DNA of 64,000 bases from Bacillota bacterium (lineage in GTDB: Bacteria > Bacillota > Clostridia > Christensenellales > Aristaeellaceae): positions 1-64,000 of the forward strand of contig JAEYAR010000203.1 of the NCBI GenBank assembly GCA_023404715.1. Direction: 5' to 3'. Every line of letters begins with the position of its first letter. Position 1 is the stretch's first letter. The position numbers and the translations under genes were made by a program. The notes beneath the pieces are model-generated. The model did not search any database, was not told where the DNA came from, and worked only from the letters and a program-made list of their open reading frames with translations. Shown here one piece after another: positions 60,938-64,000 of the stretch.

Positions 60938-61966
60938 ATGTCTCGTGTAGTAACCTTCGGCGAAATCATGCTCCGCCTCAAGAGCCCGGCGCTCGAACGT
61001 TTCTTCCAAAGCCCCTCGCTGGAAGCCACCTTTGGCGGCGGCGAAGCGAACGTGGCTGTATCGCTGGCCAATTATGGCATGGATACCGCGTTTGTCACCC
61101 TGCTGCCGGAGAATGACATCGGCAAGGCATGCCTGCGCACGGTGCGCGGCTACGGCGTAGACGTATCGAATATCCAGATGGTACCCGGCCGGATGGGCAT
61201 CTATTTCCTGGAGACCGGCTCGAACCAGCGCCCGTCCAAGGTCATCTACGACCGTGCCGATTCCTGCATTGCCAAGGCGGCTTCCGATGCGATCGATTGG
61301 GACAAGGCGCTCGAGGGCGCCACGTGGTTCCATATCACCGGCATCACCCCGGCCATCTCACAGAGCGCCGCAGATCTTTCGCTGGCCGCCGTCAAGGCAG
61401 CCAAGGCCAAGGGCATCCACGTCTCCTGCGACCTGAACTACCGCAAAAACCTGTGGAAGTACGGCAAGCGTTCGGACGAGGTGATGAGCGAGCTGGTCAA
61501 GTATGTGGACACCGTCATCGCCAACGAGGAGGACTTCCAAAAGTCCCTGGGCATTAAGGCGGACAGCGACGTAGAGAGCGGCGAGCTGGACACGAACGTC
61601 TATCAGAAGATCGCGAAGATGGCGATGGACAAATACCCGAACATCAAGCGCGTAGCCATCACCCTGCGCGAGTCCAAGAGCGCGGACACCAACTACTGGG
61701 CGGCCTGCATCTACGACGGCGAGGAGTTTTACGTCTCGCGCAAATACGCGATCACCGATATCGTAGACCGCGTGGGCGGCGGCGATTCCTTCGGCGGCGG
61801 CCTGATCTACGGCCTGAACAATTACGACAACCAGCGCGATGCGCTGGAGTTCGCGGTGGCGGCTTCCTGCCTCAAGCACACGATCGGCGGCGACTTCAAT
61901 CTCGTCTCCGTCGCCGAGGTCGAGGCGCTCAAGAAGGGATCGGGCTCCGGCCGCGTGGAGCGCTAA
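60938..61966 (+). CDS. kdgK: 2-keto-3-deoxygluconate kinase (PfkB family)
   Basis: A 342-residue PfkB-family sugar kinase, the step between UxaA and Eda. [18 protein letters not shown] (5-22), [16 protein letters not shown] (31-46) and DRADS substrate strings are typical of KDG kinases, with DLNYRKNLW and the catalytic [10 protein letters not shown] (Asp base) at the C-terminus. It starts behind AAAAGGAGA and has its own promoter and terminator. Confidence 0.93.
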   Translation: MSRVVTFGEIMLRLKSPALERFFQSPSLEATFGGGEANVAVSLANYGMDTAFVTLLPENDIGKACLRTVRGYGVDVSNIQMVPGRMGIYFLETGSNQRPSKVIYDRADSCIAKAASDAIDWDKALEGATWFHITGITPAISQSAADLSLAAVKAAKAKGIHVSCDLNYRKNLWKYGKRSDEVMSELVKYVDTVIANEEDFQKSLGIKADSDVESGELDTNVYQKIAKMAMDKYPNIKRVAITLRESKSADTNYWAACIYDGEEFYVSRKYAITDIVDRVGGGDSFGGGLIYGLNNYDNQRDALEFAVAASCLKHTIGGDFNLVSVAEVEALKKGSGSGRVER

Positions 61967-62001
61967 AACGCCGCACGATCCGATCGCATAAGCATAGGAC
62001 A

Positions 62002-62047
62002 GGGGCTGTGGTGCCAAACCCGACGTTGGCATCACAGCCCCTATTTT
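62002..62047 (+). terminator. strong terminator after kdgK
   Basis: GGGGCTGTG-g-TGCCAA pairs with TTGGCA-t-CACAGCCCC, followed by TATTTT, between convergent genes. Confidence 0.88.
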
Positions 62048-62062
62048 GATGCGCCGCACTAT

Positions 62063-62308
62063 TTAAACCGCCCGCGCTTTGACTTCCTGCTCAAAGAACT
62101 CGCGCACCGTCTCGGGCGTGACGGAGAAGGGCGCTCCGTCCACGGTGACGCACACGCCTTTTTCGCACATGCCCATGCAGAACTTGCCCGCCAGGTCGAC
62201 CCTGTCCTTCAGACCCGTCTCGGCGATCAGGCGCTGCAGACGCTCTACGATGCGGCCGGCGCCTTTGGTGTGGCAGCAGCTGCCGATGCAGACCGTGACC
62301 TTGACCAT
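62063..62308 (-). CDS. thioredoxin-fold [2Fe-2S] ferredoxin
   Basis: An 81-residue NuoE-like ferredoxin domain. Cys ligands are in CIGSCCHTKGA (7-17) and CMGMCEKGVCV (44-54), giving the C-x4/5-C ... C-x3-C pattern of thioredoxin-like 2Fe-2S proteins. It probably passes electrons in the cytosol; its partner is not evident. It is 15 bases after the APH-like gene. Confidence 0.85.
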   Translation of the reverse strand: MVKVTVCIGSCCHTKGAGRIVERLQRLIAETGLKDRVDLAGKFCMGMCEKGVCVTVDGAPFSVTPETVREFFEQEVKARAV

Positions 62309-62323
62309 AACGCTTCCCTCCCC

Positions 62324-63076
62324 TTATTCGTAGTCGACGACGTTCACCCAGTGCGCGAGGAACTCGCGCTCCTCGGGTTTGCCCTTGACGGTCTGGGAGG
62401 CCGCGACGATCGGGATCCACTTTTGAACGTACTGCTTGGCCGTATCGCTCTTCTTACAAAAGAGGTTCATGTAAGCCTCCGCGCCCTGAATGTCGCCGGA
62501 AAGCCAGAAGAGCAGATAGGTGCGCGCCGCGTCGGCGCTGGCGTTGCCCTGGGTGGCGTGCGACCAGTCGAGGATACAGGGCGTGCCGTCGGGCCTTATG
62601 ATCACATTGCTGGGGTTAAAGTCGCCGTGACAGAGCTTGTTGTGGTCCGGCATGCCCGCCAGGCGCGTGTGCAGCTCGTAGCGGGTGGTCGCGTCGAACG
62701 TCGTGGAGGAGATCTTGCGGTGCATCTTCTCCTTGAGCTTGTTCAGGAGGGCGGGGGCCTTCTGCGCGTGCATCGAGAGCTGAATGTCCACGAGCTGCTC
62801 CAGATAGGCGTCCTTCTCGGACGGGTTTTCCTCCATCAGCTGCGAAAGCGTCTTGCCCTCGATATACTCGGAGACGATGGCCCACTTGCCGTCTACCTTC
62901 GTGACCTCGAGCACCTTGGGGATGCAAAGCGTCGTCTCCTCCACGCGCGCCTGATTCAGCGCCTCGTTGAGCACGTCGGTCTTTTGATAGTCCTTGTCGA
63001 ACACCTTTACGACGGTGTCGCCGTCGCGGTAGACGGTCTTCGACGTGCGTACTGCGATGATCTTGTCGAGATTCAT
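62324..63076 (-). CDS. APH/choline-kinase-like phosphotransferase
   Basis: A 250-residue kinase-fold protein. The catalytic loop is CHGDFNPSNVIIRPDG (about 143-158) and the metal motif CILDWSHATQG follows. The N-lobe has VVKVFDKDY and a SEYIEGKTL hinge. It belongs to the aminoglycoside-phosphotransferase superfamily, but resistance is not implied; the substrate is unknown. It lies between adhE and the ferredoxin gene. Confidence 0.85.
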   Translation of the reverse strand: MNLDKIIAVRTSKTVYRDGDTVVKVFDKDYQKTDVLNEALNQARVEETTLCIPKVLEVTKVDGKWAIVSEYIEGKTLSQLMEENPSEKDAYLEQLVDIQLSMHAQKAPALLNKLKEKMHRKISSTTFDATTRYELHTRLAGMPDHNKLCHGDFNPSNVIIRPDGTPCILDWSHATQGNASADAARTYLLFWLSGDIQGAEAYMNLFCKKSDTAKQYVQKWIPIVAASQTVKGKPEEREFLAHWVNVVDYE

Positions 63077-63091
63077 ATTCCTGCCCCCTTC

Positions 63092-64000
63092 TTAGCGGCC
63101 GTAATAGGCGTTCAGGTACATTTGCTTGATCTCGCTCATCAGCGGGTAGCGCGGGTTAGCGCCCGTGCACTGGTCGTCGAACGCCTGCTCGACCATGTCG
63201 TCCAGCCTGTCCAGGAAGTCCTGTTCGTCCACGCCGTATTCGCGGATGGTCGGTTTGATGCCGACGCGCGCCTTGAGCGCCTCGATGCGCGCGATCAGGT
63301 TTTCAAGCTTCTCCTCGTCCGTGTCGCCGCCGACCTTCAGATAGTCCGCCACCTCGGCATAGCGCGCCAGCGTATGCGGGTGATCGTATTGCGGGAAGGT
63401 TCCCATCTTCGCGGGCGCCTCGGCCGCGTTAAAGCGCAGCACCTCGCCGATGAGCAGCGCGTTGGCGACGCCGTGCGGCAGGTGATGGAACGCGCCCAGC
63501 TTGTGCGCCATGGAGTGGCACACGCCCAGGAACGCGTTGGCGAACGCCATGCCCGCCATCGTCGCGGCGTTGGCCATCTTCTCTCTCGCTACGGGATCGT
63601 TGGGTCCGTCGTCGTAGGCGCGGGGCAGGTAATCGAAGATCATCTGCATGGAGCGAAGCGCCAGGCCGTCGGTGTAGTCGGTCGCCAGCATGGCCGCATA
63701 GGCCTCCAGCGCGTGCACCAAGGCGTCGATGCCGGAGGCGCTGGTCAGCCCCTTGGGCGCGTTCATCATCATGTCCGCGTCCACGATCGCCATGCCCGGC
63801 ATCAGCTCGTAATCGGCCAGGGGGTATTTCACGCCCGTCTTCTCGTCGGTGATGACCGCGAACGGCGTCACCTCGCTGCCCGTGCCCGCGGAGGTCGGCA
63901 CCGCGATGAAGTACGCCTTTTCCCCCATCTTGGGGAAGGGATAGATGCGCTTGCGGATGTCGGCAAAGCGCATCGCCATATCCATGAAGTCCGCCTCGGG
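63092..64000 (-). CDS. adhE: aldehyde-alcohol dehydrogenase AdhE, C-terminal part (cut by window edge)
   Basis: The last 302 residues of an iron-dependent alcohol dehydrogenase, running off the right edge without a start. FMDMAMRFADIRKRIY, AVPTSAGTGSEVTPFAVITD, YELMPGMAIVDADM, GIDALVHALEAY and HSMAHKLGAFHHLPHG (iron ligands His) match the C-terminal domain of bifunctional AdhE, which reduces acetyl-CoA to ethanol. The acetaldehyde-dehydrogenase half would lie beyond 64000. Confidence 0.92.
   Translation of the reverse strand, partial: PEADFMDMAMRFADIRKRIYPFPKMGEKAYFIAVPTSAGTGSEVTPFAVITDEKTGVKYPLADYELMPGMAIVDADMMMNAPKGLTSASGIDALVHALEAYAAMLATDYTDGLALRSMQMIFDYLPRAYDDGPNDPVAREKMANAATMAGMAFANAFLGVCHSMAHKLGAFHHLPHGVANALLIGEVLRFNAAEAPAKMGTFPQYDHPHTLARYAEVADYLKVGGDTDEEKLENLIARIEALKARVGIKPTIREYGVDEQDFLDRLDDMVEQAFDDQCTGANPRYPLMSEIKQMYLNAYYGR

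Overview
The window looks like the chromosome of a GC-rich anaerobic member of the Bacillota (class Clostridia, probably a gut or fermentative lineage). This is inferred from the gene repertoire: AddB/RexB-type recombination nuclease, YkuS, YwbE, YtrA-type GntR regulator, QueT transporter, LytTR/GHKL two-component pair, AdhE and a hexuronate pathway. Frequent TTG starts behind strong GGAGG ribosome-binding sites agree with it. Composition was judged by eye, not computed.

Layout. 0-14.9 kb is mostly minus strand: the edge of an IS3-type transposase, DUF1653, addB, a metallophosphoesterase, an HD hydrolase, a flavoprotein, a large membrane protein, three tandem M42 aminopeptidases, an SDR enzyme, CvpA and a DUF5711-like propeller. 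15-19.1 kb holds cca, recF and dnaN with seven DnaA-box-like 9-mers, then tRNA-Ser(CGA). The dominant coding strand switches from minus to plus around 23-25 kb, so an origin near dnaN is plausible. 19-25 kb holds a GntR-controlled ABC exporter, an S41-like protease, small Cys-rich proteins and queT behind a preQ1-I-like leader. At 25.05-25.35 kb a type I toxin-antitoxin locus can be read (23-residue toxin, sequestered ribosome-binding site, antisense RNA promoter, shared terminator hairpin).

25.6-38 kb carries a MacB-like ABC/FtsX/membrane-fusion operon with its own TetR, an AT-rich pair (unknown protein plus divergent XRE regulator with two palindromic operators), and a LytTR/GHKL system followed by two full ABC exporters behind a tandem direct repeat. 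39.4-47.1 kb is the most striking part. It is an AT-rich type III-B CRISPR effector island, cmr1-cmr2(cas10)-cmr3-cmr4-cmr5-cmr6 plus a CorA-like two-helix membrane protein. It has no array, cas6, cas1/2 or recombinase, and is bounded exactly by a perfect 19-bp direct repeat between two divergent host promoters.

47-62 kb is host-like again: a RecB-nuclease/XPD-helicase fusion, then a complete galacturonate route. IclR regulator, uxaB, uxaA, uxaC, kdgF-like cupin, eda fused to a VOC domain, a TRAP transporter (dctP-dctQ-dctM), a second diverged binding protein and kdgK import hexuronate and take it to pyruvate plus glyceraldehyde-3-phosphate. The right edge has a minus-strand adhE (cut), an APH-like kinase and a thioredoxin-fold ferredoxin.
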